From: Brevinematales bacterium
GTDB taxonomy: Bacteria; Spirochaetota; Brevinematia; Brevinematales; JAOACQ01
Direction of reading: 5' to 3'
Assembly (NCBI GenBank): GCA_026417755.1
Contig: JAOACQ010000022.1
Span: 1 to 53,063 of the forward strand
Length of the DNA stretch: 53,063 nucleotides
The translations under genes were made by a program, and so were the position numbers. Numbering within the stretch: the first letter of the stretch is position 1; each line of letters begins with the position of its first letter. This document shows positions 1 to 8,919 of this stretch, in pieces. A model generated the notes under the pieces. The model was not told the DNA's origin, did not search any database, and worked only from the letters and a program-made list of their open reading frames with translations.

Positions 1-385
1 AATGATGGATATTTATTACTACGTTGAGTCCGGCATATAATGCACAATCAATAACATGATCTACTCTATTAAAAAACTCATTACTTATAGTATAAGGATA
101 ATTTTGTAGAGCCCTTATAGACCATTTGATCGGGATTCTCACTGTATCAAAGCCGGCCTGTTTCATTAACCTAAAATATTCATCTTTTATAGGATTACCC
201 CACGATTCTTCAGTAGGAGAGGCTTCAAGAGCATTGCCCATATTTACTCCTTTACCAAGGTTACTAGCCATTGTAAAAGCCTCTACCGCAGAAAATTCCC
301 TTCTTGGTTTCCCTCCTCCAGAAGAAGGAACGTTAGCGCAATCATAAAGCAAAAAAACTATAAGAAATATCAATGACAATCTCAT
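1..385 (-). CDS. Glycoside hydrolase family 5 (cellulase-like) lipoprotein, 5' part only
   Basis: The gene starts at an ATG at 385 behind GGAGGT and stays open to the window edge, giving 128 N-terminal residues. The first 15 residues form a hydrophobic signal ending LLYDC, a loose lipobox with Cys16, so the protein is probably an exported lipoprotein. A typical GH5 N-terminal half follows: a GVNMGNALEA motif, a GFDTVRIPIKW motif (the conserved Arg-Ile-Pro strand of GH5) and VVINIHH at the edge. The catalytic Glu residues lie outside the window. GH5 enzymes of this type cleave beta-1,4-glucans or related beta-glycans; the exact substrate cannot be read here. The family call is firm; the lipid anchor is likely but has Asp before the Cys. 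Confidence 0.85.
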   Translation of the reverse strand, partial: MRLSLIFLIVFLLYDCANVPSSGGGKPRREFSAVEAFTMASNLGKGVNMGNALEASPTEESWGNPIKDEYFRLMKQAGFDTVRIPIKWSIRALQNYPYTISNEFFNRVDHVIDCALYAGLNVVINIHH

Positions 386-590
386 AGTACACCTCCAGAT
401 ATTATTACTTCCCAATCAATAAAAAAATGAAATCTTAAACTTTATTTTCTCATTAACATATTTAAACATCACTTTTAGAACTAAATAAAATTTTTTAAAT
501 TTTAAAGAATCTGCATTTCACATACTTAATCAAGATCTTAATCTTTTACACCCCAATTAAAATCAAATTTTGTAAACCCAAAATATTAAC

Positions 591-619
591 TTGCTATATT
601 CTTTTTTTTAGATTATAAT
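591..619 (+). promoter_or_regulatory. Sigma-70-type promoter of dapB operon
   Basis: TTGCTA at 591-596 and TATAAT at 614-619 are separated by exactly 17 bp. The predicted transcription start is near 626. The ribosome site GAGGTAGG at 631-638 then precedes the dapB ATG at 641. The rest of 386-590 is AT-rich and shows no other clear signal. Confidence 0.75.
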
Positions 620-640
620 AATTATATATAGAGGTAGGAT

Positions 641-1435
641 ATGACAAAAGTTTGTGTTACCGGGGCAGCCGGTAAAATGGGAAAAACCAACATTAACGTT
701 ATCCTTAGCGACAAAGAAGCTACCTTAAGCGGAGCTGTAGAAGCAAAAGACAGCCCTTTTGTTGGGCTTGATGCTGGTGAAGTTGCTGGATGTGGGAAAA
801 TTGGAATTAAGATAGAAGATTCATTAGAAAAAGTTGTTGGCAATTGTGATGTTGTTATAGACTTTACTTCAATCCATTCATTCGACGAAAATTTGTCCTG
901 TGTTTTAAAAAATAAAAAGGCTTTTGTCTGTGGAACCACAGGATTATCAAATGAACAGATAGAAAAAGCAAAACAAGCTGGAAATGAGATACCAATCATA
1001 TGGGCACCAAACTTCAGTGTAGGAATCACATTACTCAACAAGATCACAGCAATATGTGCAGAAGTCTTGAAAGAAAACTTTGACCCAGAAATTATGGAAA
1101 TTCATCACAAAATGAAAAAAGACGCTCCAAGTGGAACTGCTATTAAGTTACTTAACACCTTGAAAAAAATCTATAATTCAGAAGATGTTATATACGGTAG
1201 AGAAGGGCTTATTGGAGAAAGGCCACCTAAACAAATTGGTGTATCAACGTTAAGAGGTGGAGATGTAGTAGGAGAACATACTGTTTATTTCTTTGGGCAA
1301 GGTGAACGAATAGAATTAACCCACAAGGCTTCTTCAAGAGAAACTTTTGCACGAGGAGCATTAAGAGCTGCAAAATATATTGTAGCAAAAGGGAAGGGTT
1401 TTTATACAATGGAAGAAATTTTAGGTCTTAATTAG
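641..1435 (+). CDS. dapB: 4-hydroxy-tetrahydrodipicolinate reductase
   Basis: This cytoplasmic enzyme reduces 4-hydroxy-tetrahydrodipicolinate with NAD(P)H in the diaminopimelate/lysine pathway. Residues 8-14 (GAAGKMG) form the nucleotide-binding glycine loop. VVIDFT, GTTGL and APNFSVG follow in the expected order. The signature EIHHKMKKDAPSGTA near residues 153-167 carries the catalytic His and Lys. The C-terminal ELTHKASSRETFARGA block is also conserved. The length of 264 residues is normal for the family. The gene heads an operon with guaB 10 bp downstream. Confidence 0.96.
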   Translation: MTKVCVTGAAGKMGKTNINVILSDKEATLSGAVEAKDSPFVGLDAGEVAGCGKIGIKIEDSLEKVVGNCDVVIDFTSIHSFDENLSCVLKNKKAFVCGTTGLSNEQIEKAKQAGNEIPIIWAPNFSVGITLLNKITAICAEVLKENFDPEIMEIHHKMKKDAPSGTAIKLLNTLKKIYNSEDVIYGREGLIGERPPKQIGVSTLRGGDVVGEHTVYFFGQGERIELTHKASSRETFARGALRAAKYIVAKGKGFYTMEEILGLN

Positions 1436-1445
1436 GAGTAAGTAA

Positions 1446-2954
1446 ATGTCAATATCATCTATTCCAGAAAAATTTTATATCGAAACTGAGGCTTTAACTT
1501 TTGATGATGTTCTCATTGTTCCAATGAAATCTGAGGTAATTCCATCTGAAACAAATACAGAAACCATACTCACAAGAAATATTTCTCTGAAAATACCTCT
1601 TGTTTCAGCTGCAATGGACACAGTAACAGATGCAAATCTTGCTATTGCAATTGCCCAACAGGGTGGGATAGGAATAATTCACAAAAATTTCTCTATAGAT
1701 AGACAAGCAGAGGAAGTAAAAAAAGTAAAACGATATGAAAACATAGTAATAAACAACCCAATTACACTTCAAATGAATAAAAAGGTCAAAGATGCAAAAA
1801 ACTTAATGAAAGAATATGGTATTTCAGGGATACCAATAGTAAATGAAAATAATGAGCTTGTAGGGATACTAACAAGAAGAGACCTGGATTTTATTGATCT
1901 TGAAAAGGATGGCAATATCCCTGTAAAAAATGTTATGACACCACGAAAAGATCTCATTACCTACGAGGGAGAAATTGACCTTAAGAAAGCTGCCGAAATA
2001 ATGAGAGAAAATAGAGTAGAAAAACTACCTCTGGTAGATAAAAATAACAGAATAACAGGCTTGATAACCCTCAAAGATATAACAAAAATAATTGAATACC
2101 CCTTTGCTACAAAAGACAAAAAAGGTAGGTTAAGAGTAGGGGCTGCTGTTGGAACCGGAGACATAGAGTTTGAAAGGGTAGAAAAACTTATAGAAAACGA
2201 AGTAGATGTCATAGTTGTAGACACTGCGCACGGTCATTCAAAAAAAGTTATCGAAATGGTAAAAAAGATTAAAAAACTGTATCCAGAAATGGAAATAATC
2301 GCTGGCAATATTGCAACTGGAGAAGCTGCAGAAGAACTTATAAGAGCAGGAGCTGACGCTGTAAAAGTAGGTATAGGTCCAGGTTCAATCTGTACAACAA
2401 GAGTAGTAGCGGGAATAGGAGTTCCTCAGATAACAGCAATAATGGAGGTATACAAAGTAACAAGAAGATATGATACCCCTGTAATTGCTGATGGCGGAAT
2501 AAAGTTTTCTGGAGATATTGCCAAGGCTATACTGGCTGGTGCAGATAGTGTTATGATTGGAAACCTATTTGCCGGAACAACCGAAAGCCCGGGGGAATCA
2601 GTCATATATAAAGGAAGAAGATATAAATCATATAGAGGCATGGGCTCTCTTGGTGCAATGCAAGAGGGTTCAAAAACAAGATATTTCCAGGACGATTTTG
2701 AACTTGAAAAACTTGTCCCAGAAGGTATAGAGGGACTTGTCCCATACAAAGGGGATTTAAAAGATGTAATATATCAGCTTATCGGGGGTCTTAAAGCTGC
2801 TTTAGGCTACACTGGTTCAAAAAACATCAAAGAATTTAAAGAGCGTGGAAAATTTATCAAAATTACTGGAGCCGGTTTAAAGGAATCACATCCACATGAT
2901 ATTTTGATAACAAAAGAAGCACCAAACTATATGATAGAAACAAAAGAAGATTAA
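1446..2954 (+). CDS. guaB: Inosine-5'-monophosphate dehydrogenase
   Basis: IMPDH oxidises IMP to XMP with NAD+, the committed step of GMP synthesis. The N-terminal TFDDVLIVP and SAAMDTVT blocks are present. Two CBS motifs follow at about residues 107-150 and 177-220. The active-site loop [11 protein letters not shown] carries the catalytic Cys at residue 316. Later come the ADGGI phosphate loop and the [10 protein letters not shown] flap motif. Its 502 residues are full length. An AGGAG site overlaps the dapB end, so the two genes are co-transcribed; pairing lysine/DAP and guanine synthesis in one operon is not an obvious functional unit. Confidence 0.97.
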   Translation: MSISSIPEKFYIETEALTFDDVLIVPMKSEVIPSETNTETILTRNISLKIPLVSAAMDTVTDANLAIAIAQQGGIGIIHKNFSIDRQAEEVKKVKRYENIVINNPITLQMNKKVKDAKNLMKEYGISGIPIVNENNELVGILTRRDLDFIDLEKDGNIPVKNVMTPRKDLITYEGEIDLKKAAEIMRENRVEKLPLVDKNNRITGLITLKDITKIIEYPFATKDKKGRLRVGAAVGTGDIEFERVEKLIENEVDVIVVDTAHGHSKKVIEMVKKIKKLYPEMEIIAGNIATGEAAEELIRAGADAVKVGIGPGSICTTRVVAGIGVPQITAIMEVYKVTRRYDTPVIADGGIKFSGDIAKAILAGADSVMIGNLFAGTTESPGESVIYKGRRYKSYRGMGSLGAMQEGSKTRYFQDDFELEKLVPEGIEGLVPYKGDLKDVIYQLIGGLKAALGYTGSKNIKEFKERGKFIKITGAGLKESHPHDILITKEAPNYMIETKED

Positions 2955-2965
2955 CGGGGGAGAGA

Positions 2966-3958
2966 ATGAGCTCAAACTTAATAAGTTTAACAATTAAAGA
3001 ATTAGAAAATGAAATTTTAAACGGTAAAAATTTTGTTCTGGTTGAGCCTATTTATGACTCAAAAATGCAAGTTTTAATTGGAACTTCAAAGATTTTGACA
3101 ACAAAGGATATTGAAAAGATTAAAGAAAGGTGCCCGGATTGTTTAGACAAAAAAATAACCTTAAAACATACAATTCCACACTACGTACCGGAAGAAAAAA
3201 GAATCCAATGGATTGACTATGTTATATCTTTTATAGACAAGCATAATTATTTTAAAACCTTGTCAAAAGATAATAAAGAATTTATTTCTAAATATTTGAA
3301 AATGTCATTGAAAGATAGTGATTACGTAATATGGAAACTCTCTCAGCTTAAAACATTTTCTTTAAAGATTTTTGAACATACAATATACACTACTTTTGTT
3401 TCAATACTCGCCTATAAATATATTTGTATAACAAAAAAACAGGGGATGATAGATGGAAATGAACTTGAGAAATTAATATATGTATCAATCCTTCACACTA
3501 TTGGTCTTACTAAATATGATCAAACTTTTGTAGAAAGAAAAAGAATGGATATAGATGTTTCTGATGAAAAAGCAAATTATTATCAATATTCACTTGAATC
3601 AGTTAAGCTCATTCATTCAGAAAAAGAAAAACATGAGATCCCGGAAGATGTTGTTGAAGCTATTCTTAATCATAATGAATATCTAGATGGTAGTGGCCAA
3701 CCACGTGGTATAGGAGGAAAAGATATCTCCCTACTTTCAAGAATAGTCGGAGCAGCCTCTTTTTATGAATGGCTTATCAGAGGTGATTATACTCTTAAAG
3801 AAAGGGAATATAAAATTTATCTTGAAAAATTTCGTCAAATGAAAGGCAAATTAGACCCAGAAATAATAGACGCTATAGACAAGACTTTTCAGCATGTTTT
3901 TACAAATATAACTAATCAATATCTTTCAGACTATCCTCAATCTGGAAAAACTCGTTAA
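2966..3958 (+). CDS. Degenerate HD-GYP domain protein
   Basis: The 330-residue protein has an unassigned N-terminal region of about 130 residues and a C-terminal part that follows the HD-GYP phosphodiesterase pattern. The family normally has LHDIGK, a paired His before DGSGYP, and a late AD motif. Here the matching segments read ILHTIGLTKYD, ILNHNEYLDGSGQP and VGAASFYEWL. The metal-binding HD has become HT, the first His of the second pair is Asn, and GYP is replaced by GQP. It therefore probably does not hydrolyse cyclic di-GMP in the usual way and may be a binding or scaffold protein. It lies 11 bp after guaB with a strong GGGGGAG site. Its 3' end overlaps the convergent STAS gene by 47 bp. 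Confidence 0.8.
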   Translation: MSSNLISLTIKELENEILNGKNFVLVEPIYDSKMQVLIGTSKILTTKDIEKIKERCPDCLDKKITLKHTIPHYVPEEKRIQWIDYVISFIDKHNYFKTLSKDNKEFISKYLKMSLKDSDYVIWKLSQLKTFSLKIFEHTIYTTFVSILAYKYICITKKQGMIDGNELEKLIYVSILHTIGLTKYDQTFVERKRMDIDVSDEKANYYQYSLESVKLIHSEKEKHEIPEDVVEAILNHNEYLDGSGQPRGIGGKDISLLSRIVGAASFYEWLIRGDYTLKEREYKIYLEKFRQMKGKLDPEIIDAIDKTFQHVFTNITNQYLSDYPQSGKTR

Positions 3959-4238
3959 GTCGAAATGTGATAAATAGATCTTTTATATCTTTATTTAAGC
4001 CAACCAAGTATATCTTTCCATTCTTTTCAGCAAGCCTTTTATAAGCAAGCAAAAGTTTCCCAATCCCACTTGAACCAATAAATAACATTTCAGAGAAATC
4101 TATAATTATCTCATTCTTTCCTTCATCTATAATTGAAGAGAGAATCTCTTTAAATTCTCTTGCTGCTGGATCTGTAACAATATTCTCCTGAATTTTTAAC
4201 ACCGTTTTACCCTTATGGGTTGTAATAGCATATTTCAT
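3912..4238 (-). CDS. STAS-domain anti-sigma factor antagonist-like protein
   Basis: This 108-residue single-domain protein matches the SpoIIAA/RsbV pattern. After IIIDFSEM comes FIGSSGIGKLLLAYKR, in which the SSG serine corresponds to the site phosphorylated by anti-sigma kinases in known systems. The start at 4238 follows GGAGGA. No RsbW-type kinase is adjacent. The nearest possible partner in the window is the PP2C phosphatase at 35568-37571. The 3' end overlaps the HD-GYP-like gene by 47 bp in convergent orientation. Domain call firm, target unknown. Confidence 0.88.
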   Translation of the reverse strand: MKYAITTHKGKTVLKIQENIVTDPAAREFKEILSSIIDEGKNEIIIDFSEMLFIGSSGIGKLLLAYKRLAEKNGKIYLVGLNKDIKDLFITFRLNEFFQIEDSLKDID

Positions 4239-4257
4239 TGTCTTCCTCCATTTCTTT

Positions 4258-4286
4258 ATTTTATCTTATTTATTTCTAAAAATCAA
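4258..4286 (-). promoter_or_regulatory. Promoter of STAS gene
   Basis: On the minus strand TTGATT (4286-4281) and TAAAAT (4263-4258) are 17 bp apart. A predicted start near 4251 leaves a short leader carrying GGAGGA before the ATG at 4238. The promoter is back to back with the rightward one at 4294-4322. Confidence 0.6.
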
Positions 4287-4293
4287 CTATTTT

Positions 4294-4322
4294 TTGTTAT
4301 TTTATTTATCATTGTTTATAAT
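4294..4322 (+). promoter_or_regulatory. Promoter of GT2 glycosyltransferase gene
   Basis: TTGTTA at 4294-4299 and TATAAT at 4317-4322 are 17 bp apart. TGAGGA at 4342-4347 then serves as the ribosome site for the ATG at 4353. Confidence 0.65.
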
Positions 4323-4352
4323 TTATATGTAAAATAACTTTTGAGGATAAAA

Positions 4353-5246
4353 ATGAAGATTTCAATTGTAATGCCTGTTTATAACAGGGCATATCTCCTA
4401 GAAAAAGTCTTAACACATCTTACAAACCAGGACTATGCTAACATTGAGTATGTAATAGTTGATGATGGTTCAACTGATAATACCAAAGAGGTTGTGAAAA
4501 ATTTCCCGGTTAATTATATCTATCAACCCAATGGAGGTTGTGCCTCTGCAAGAAATACCGGCATAAGAAATGCTAGTGGTGATATAATTCTTTTTGTGGA
4601 TAGTGATGTTTTTGTCCCAAAAAATCTTGCATCAATCCATGCCAAATACCATTCAAAATTTGATAAAGTTATAGTTCAAGGGCAACTTGTGAGAATAATA
4701 GACATAAATGATGCTTTTAAAACAAAATTTTCCATTTATGATTATTCAAGGAGTTTTTTTGATACTGCAAATGTTTCCGTGAAAAAAAAATATTTGATTG
4801 AAGTATCTGGTTTTGATGAAAAAATTTTTAAAAAAGGCTGGGAAGATCTTGATATAGGTTTAAGATTAATAAAAAATGGTCTCAAAGTAAAAAGAATCAA
4901 AGAGGGTTATGTATGGCATTACGAAGGAAACTATACAAAAGAGTCAATTCTTGATTTTTTTGATGATAGAATAAGAGAAGGAAGAGCAAGTGTAGATTTC
5001 TACAGAAAATATCCAACCTTTGAAGTTAAAATGATGACAATGGCGAGCCCATTTTTTTTATGGCTTTCTGACAAAATTTATAACATAGAATTTTATAAAT
5101 CACAAAAATTTTTCGATAAGATAAATAGACTTATAGAAAAAAATGAAAAAACAAAGGCTATAGCAAAGGTAAGGCTTGCTGGTTATGCCTTTCATTTTGA
5201 AGGCATAAAGCAAAAACTTAAGGAGGATGGATTTATTCTTCCCTAA
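4353..5246 (+). CDS. Family 2 glycosyltransferase (GT-A fold)
   Basis: The protein transfers a sugar from a nucleotide donor, probably in surface glycan or glycoprotein synthesis. The N-terminus ISIVMPVYNRAYLLEKVL and IVDDGSTDNT are hallmark GT2 motifs. GGCASARNTGI and the metal-binding DxD motif (FVDSDVF) follow. A later KKGWEDLDIGLRLIKNG segment carries the acidic ED catalytic-base region. I place the start at ATG 4353, because an in-frame TTG at 4341 overlaps the ribosome site. The length is 297 residues. No transmembrane segment is evident. The acceptor is unknown. Confidence 0.9.
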   Translation: MKISIVMPVYNRAYLLEKVLTHLTNQDYANIEYVIVDDGSTDNTKEVVKNFPVNYIYQPNGGCASARNTGIRNASGDIILFVDSDVFVPKNLASIHAKYHSKFDKVIVQGQLVRIIDINDAFKTKFSIYDYSRSFFDTANVSVKKKYLIEVSGFDEKIFKKGWEDLDIGLRLIKNGLKVKRIKEGYVWHYEGNYTKESILDFFDDRIREGRASVDFYRKYPTFEVKMMTMASPFFLWLSDKIYNIEFYKSQKFFDKINRLIEKNEKTKAIAKVRLAGYAFHFEGIKQKLKEDGFILP

Positions 5247-5266
5247 AACCTTTGTGGGAGGTGAAA

Positions 5267-5593
5267 ATGAGTGTTTTACCAATAGACTTACAGGTTCTAT
5301 TCTCAAAATCAACGGAGCATTCTGAAAACATAGCAAGACACTCAAATGCTGCACAAATGGGTCAGATGACAAACTTTGAAAAAGTCAGGAAAGAAAGTGT
5401 AGAAATAAACGAAAAGATAAAAGAAACAGACGAATACGCGGAGGATTTTACAAAAATACAGCCGGATGGAGAAGGTTATAAAGAACAAGCCGAATCTCAT
5501 TCACAAAAAAGAGAGAAAGAAGAAAAACCACACGAATACAAACCAGCTCTTAAAGAAGAAGGAAAAGGCACCATCATAGATGTAGTTGAATAG
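5267..5593 (+). CDS. Small charged coiled protein of unknown function
   Basis: A GGGAGGTG site 5-6 bases before ATG 5267 supports this start; an in-frame GTG at 5252 would use no good site. The 108-residue product starts MSVLPIDLQVLF and is then polar and very rich in Glu and Lys, with no signal peptide or membrane segment. It is probably helical or disordered. It lies 20 bp after the glycosyltransferase gene and is likely co-transcribed. I do not recognise a functional family. The conserved-looking first 12 residues resemble small proteins seen beside motility genes, but that is a weak impression. Confidence 0.6.
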   Translation: MSVLPIDLQVLFSKSTEHSENIARHSNAAQMGQMTNFEKVRKESVEINEKIKETDEYAEDFTKIQPDGEGYKEQAESHSQKREKEEKPHEYKPALKEEGKGTIIDVVE

Positions 5594-5599
5594 AAAATC

Positions 5600-6286
5600 T
5601 TACTTTGCCTCGTAGAAATAGACTTTTCCTCTCGCAAAAGAAGCCCAATAAGAATCAGGAAAATCCGACAAAACTTTTTTATAAAAGCCTATAGAGGTTT
5701 CTACTTCATTTTGCATTTCCTTAGCCCTTGCCATACCAATAAGAGCTATAGGAGCAAAACCTTCTTTCTTAAATTTCAGATAAACTTCCTGATAATCTTC
5801 AAAAGCCTTAGCTACATCATTTTTCTGTTCATAACATTGTGCCCTACCTAACAAAGCCAGAGCCTTATAAAAAGGAATCTTTGATCTTTCAAAAGCCCCA
5901 CTATAGTAGGAGATAGCTTGAGCCATGGCTTCTTCATTTTTTGAAAAGGTATATGTCTGATACATTATTTTGCCAAGAAACAATCTGGCTCTGATAGCAC
6001 CAAGTGTTGAAGGATAATTTTGAACTACCAGATTCAAGTTATTTATCTGCTGCTGATAATATTCATTTCTTTCTGTTTCGTTGGTAACATACATAAGATT
6101 TTGAATTGTAAAAATAGCCCTGTCATAAAGTTGAGCCGATTTTTCTTCATTGCTTGTTTTAAAATAAATATAAAATATAAGCCCAATCAAAATTACTGCT
6201 ATTAAACTTGCTGAAATGATTAACTGCATTCGGAATTTATTAACAAACTCAAGCAATTTAATTAAACTATTATTTTGATTTTCCAT
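5600..6286 (-). CDS. Membrane-anchored TPR protein
   Basis: The 228-residue protein has one transmembrane helix near residues 19-43 and a C-terminal domain of TPR-like helices. GRAQCYEQKNDVAKAFEDYQ and the following Ala-rich pairs are typical. The topology resembles YfgM-type single-span TPR proteins, with the repeat domain probably outside the cytoplasm. It overlaps the rpsA 3' end by 17 bp and so is translationally coupled to ribosomal protein S1. The partner is unknown. Confidence 0.75.
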   Translation of the reverse strand: MENQNNSLIKLLEFVNKFRMQLIISASLIAVILIGLIFYIYFKTSNEEKSAQLYDRAIFTIQNLMYVTNETERNEYYQQQINNLNLVVQNYPSTLGAIRARLFLGKIMYQTYTFSKNEEAMAQAISYYSGAFERSKIPFYKALALLGRAQCYEQKNDVAKAFEDYQEVYLKFKKEGFAPIALIGMARAKEMQNEVETSIGFYKKVLSDFPDSYWASFARGKVYFYEAK

Positions 6287-7988
6287 TTTTCTTCTCCAGT
6301 TTAATATTTTGAAGCTGTTCTTTTAACATATCTCCAATAGTTATTTTATTAACACTTTCAGAATTTTCAACAAGGTATTTTTCTGTCTCTTTTTTCTCTT
6401 CTTTGATAAGATAATCCCTTATACTTAATTCTATTTTATTCTTCGCCACATCAACAAATTTAACAATAGCATTTACCTCCATCCCATTTGAAAATTTTTC
6501 TTCTGGATTTTCAATCTTTTCCTTATCGAGTAAGTTAATAGGAACAAACCCAGTCAGATTATTCTCAAGAGCAACAATAACACCATCTTTCTGAATTTCT
6601 TTAATCTTACCACTAACAACAGAACCTTTTGGATAATTCAGCGAAAAAGTTTTGTAAGGATTATCAGAAAGCTGTTTATATCCTATCCTCAATTTTTCTT
6701 TTTCTGCATCAACAGACAAAACTATTGCTGTCACTTTTTGACCTTTCTTAAACTTATCTTTGAGATTTACGTTCTGATCAAGCCAGTCTACATCTTCTTT
6801 TCTCATAAGTCCTTCTATACCATCTTCAAGCTGAATAAATACACCAAAGTCAAGTATAGAAGAAACAACACCTTCAACCTTTTTACCCACCGGATAATTT
6901 TCTTCTGCCTTTGCCCATGGATTTTCATAGATTTCTCTTAATGAAACGGTCATTTTTCTATTTTCTGGTTCTATATTCGCAACTTTTACCTTTACTATGT
7001 CTCCCTGTTTGAGAACATCCTTAGGATCTCTTACTTTTTTAGTCCAGGAAAGCTCTTCTGTTGGCAAAAATGCCTCTATTCCTTCTTCAAGCTCAACAAT
7101 TGCACCATTTTTCTTGAAACTTACAACCTTTCCTTTAACAAGCTGATTTAAGCTATATTTTTTTGTAACCAATTCCCACGGATCCTGAAGCAATTGCTTT
7201 CTACCCACCTTTATCAGTTTCTTTGTCTCATCAACTGAAAGAATAACAACCTCAATCTCATCCCCATCCTTCAAAACCTTTCTCAAATCAGGCAAATATT
7301 TCCATGAAAAATCAGAAATATGCATAAAAAGACTGACACCATCTGATACCAAAAAAGCATAATCTTTTTCAATCTTATCAACTTTAGCTTTTAACTTGTC
7401 CCCAACCTTATATTTTTCAAAGAAAGTTGAATACATTTTTTGAATCGTTTTGGATAAATATCTTTTTCTCGAAAGTGTAATATTTCCTTTCTGATATTCT
7501 ATTATACTTAAATCAAAAGAAAGACCTTTTAATTCTTCAGGTTTTTTGCCTCTAGTATCTATTTGAGATAGAGGGAGAAATCCCATTATACCAAATCCCA
7601 GATCAACATTAAATCCCTTAGGCTCATTATTTTTATATACAACTTCGGTGATAACACCTTTTACCCCTATATCTTCTCTATATGCCTTTCTTATTTCTTC
7701 AGTTTTTTTCAACTTTTCAGCTTCAATCCTTGAAGCTACCATAACCCCTTCTTCAACTCCCTTAAATACAACCTCGACATCACTACCTATAACCGGTTTA
7801 TCGGAAAACTCCTCCAGAGGAATGACAGCCTCAGATTTTCCTCCCATATCAAGGAACACATCTTTACCTGAAACTGCAACAATCCTTCCTTTGTGAATCT
7901 TGTTATTCATAACATTTTCCGAAGCATTCTTAAAATCGTCTGATTTCATTGCTTCAAGAAAAATATCACCCATAGGATCTGAATTCAT
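6270..7988 (-). CDS. rpsA: 30S ribosomal protein S1
   Basis: This S1 protein binds mRNA on the small ribosomal subunit. Six S1 OB-fold repeats can be counted, starting near residues 30, 105, 190, 275, 360 and 445; clear ones are EGIEAFLPTEELSW and DGIEGLMRKEDVDW. I chose ATG 7988 because GGAG lies 6 bases upstream; in-frame starts at 8003 and 8000 overlap that site. The length of 572 residues fits six-domain S1 proteins. The acidic N-terminus and Lys-rich C-terminus are usual. Confidence 0.93.
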   Translation of the reverse strand: MNSDPMGDIFLEAMKSDDFKNASENVMNNKIHKGRIVAVSGKDVFLDMGGKSEAVIPLEEFSDKPVIGSDVEVVFKGVEEGVMVASRIEAEKLKKTEEIRKAYREDIGVKGVITEVVYKNNEPKGFNVDLGFGIMGFLPLSQIDTRGKKPEELKGLSFDLSIIEYQKGNITLSRKRYLSKTIQKMYSTFFEKYKVGDKLKAKVDKIEKDYAFLVSDGVSLFMHISDFSWKYLPDLRKVLKDGDEIEVVILSVDETKKLIKVGRKQLLQDPWELVTKKYSLNQLVKGKVVSFKKNGAIVELEEGIEAFLPTEELSWTKKVRDPKDVLKQGDIVKVKVANIEPENRKMTVSLREIYENPWAKAEENYPVGKKVEGVVSSILDFGVFIQLEDGIEGLMRKEDVDWLDQNVNLKDKFKKGQKVTAIVLSVDAEKEKLRIGYKQLSDNPYKTFSLNYPKGSVVSGKIKEIQKDGVIVALENNLTGFVPINLLDKEKIENPEEKFSNGMEVNAIVKFVDVAKNKIELSIRDYLIKEEKKETEKYLVENSESVNKITIGDMLKEQLQNIKLEKKNGKSK

Positions 7989-8052
7989 ATAAAACTCCAT
8001 CAAAAAAAATACCAGATATATATTTTAATACTAATCTTTGATTTGTCAATTT

Positions 8053-8868
8053 TTATTCAGATAAGTTTAATGGAATATTTATTAAATAGACAAGCCCCTT
8101 TTCATTCTTTATTTCTATAGACGCCTTTAATTGATAAATCAATGATTTTACTATTGTAATACCGAGAGAACTTCCTTCAAAAAATGCTTTTTTATCCTTT
8201 ATTCCTACTCCATCATCACCGATTTCAATTATTAAAGTGTGCTCTTTTTCTTCCACAAGGATTTTTATACCACCTCTTCTATTATCTGGAAAAGCATATT
8301 TTAAGCTATTAGTTAATATCTCATTTATTATCATACCACACGGAATAGCTATATCCATTGGTAATTCCGGTAATTTTGTTATATTAACATTAAAGTTAAT
8401 CTTGCCAAATATTTCAGGATATATACCTTTAAGATAATTGATTAACTTTTCTATATAAATCGAAAAATCTACGGCTGTATATTGATTGGTTTGATAGAGC
8501 ATTTCATGAATAAGCGCCATAGAATAAATTCTATTCTGGCTAACAGTAAGAGAATCTTTTACATTGTTATCTGAGGTTTTATTTTTTTGTAGGTTAAGAA
8601 GGCTTATTACAATATTGAAATTATTCTTTACCCTGTGATGTATTTCTTTGATAAGTAAATCTTTCTCTTTAAGTGAAGATTTTAAGGCCTCCTGTAATCT
8701 CAATATCTCGGTGAGGTCAACAAATGTGAAAACTAAGTTTTTATCTATCTTTTTTACCCTGATGTTACATATTCTCTCTTCCCCATTTTTAAGAATTAAC
8801 TTAACAGAATCAAACCCTATTTCTTTGTTTGGGCTACTTAAAAAATCTTTTATGCTATTAACAATCAT
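8053..8868 (-). pseudogene. Histidine kinase part of an interrupted sensor gene (HisKA_2 and HATPase_c)
   Basis: This 271-residue open frame holds the end of a PAS domain, a HisKA_2-type dimerisation motif IKEIHHRVKNNFNIVISLL with the phospho-accepting His, and an ATPase domain with the N box NEILTNSLKYAF and G1 box GDDGVGI. It is in the same frame as the upstream gene (8920-10065). The two are separated only by a TGA at 8922-8920 and 17 sense codons that read naturally as PAS sequence. No ribosome site precedes the ATG at 8868. It is best read as the downstream half of one 671-codon gene, 8053-10065, carrying a nonsense codon or a sequencing error. Confidence 0.85.
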
Positions 8869-8919
8869 TGCTTTTGTTTCTTCAGAATAAACTAACTCAA
8901 GTCTATTAATAAGATTATT

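Noticed and set aside
126..347. Plus-strand 73-codon frame near the left edge
   Set aside because: It is the antisense of the GH5 gene, whose motifs, signal peptide and ribosome site are clear.
7648..7896. Plus-strand frame inside rpsA, and similar antisense frames inside dapB, guaB, hydF, the lipoprotein and the phosphorylase genes
   Set aside because: These are mirror frames of well-supported genes. They have no ribosome site, no recognisable domain and biased composition.
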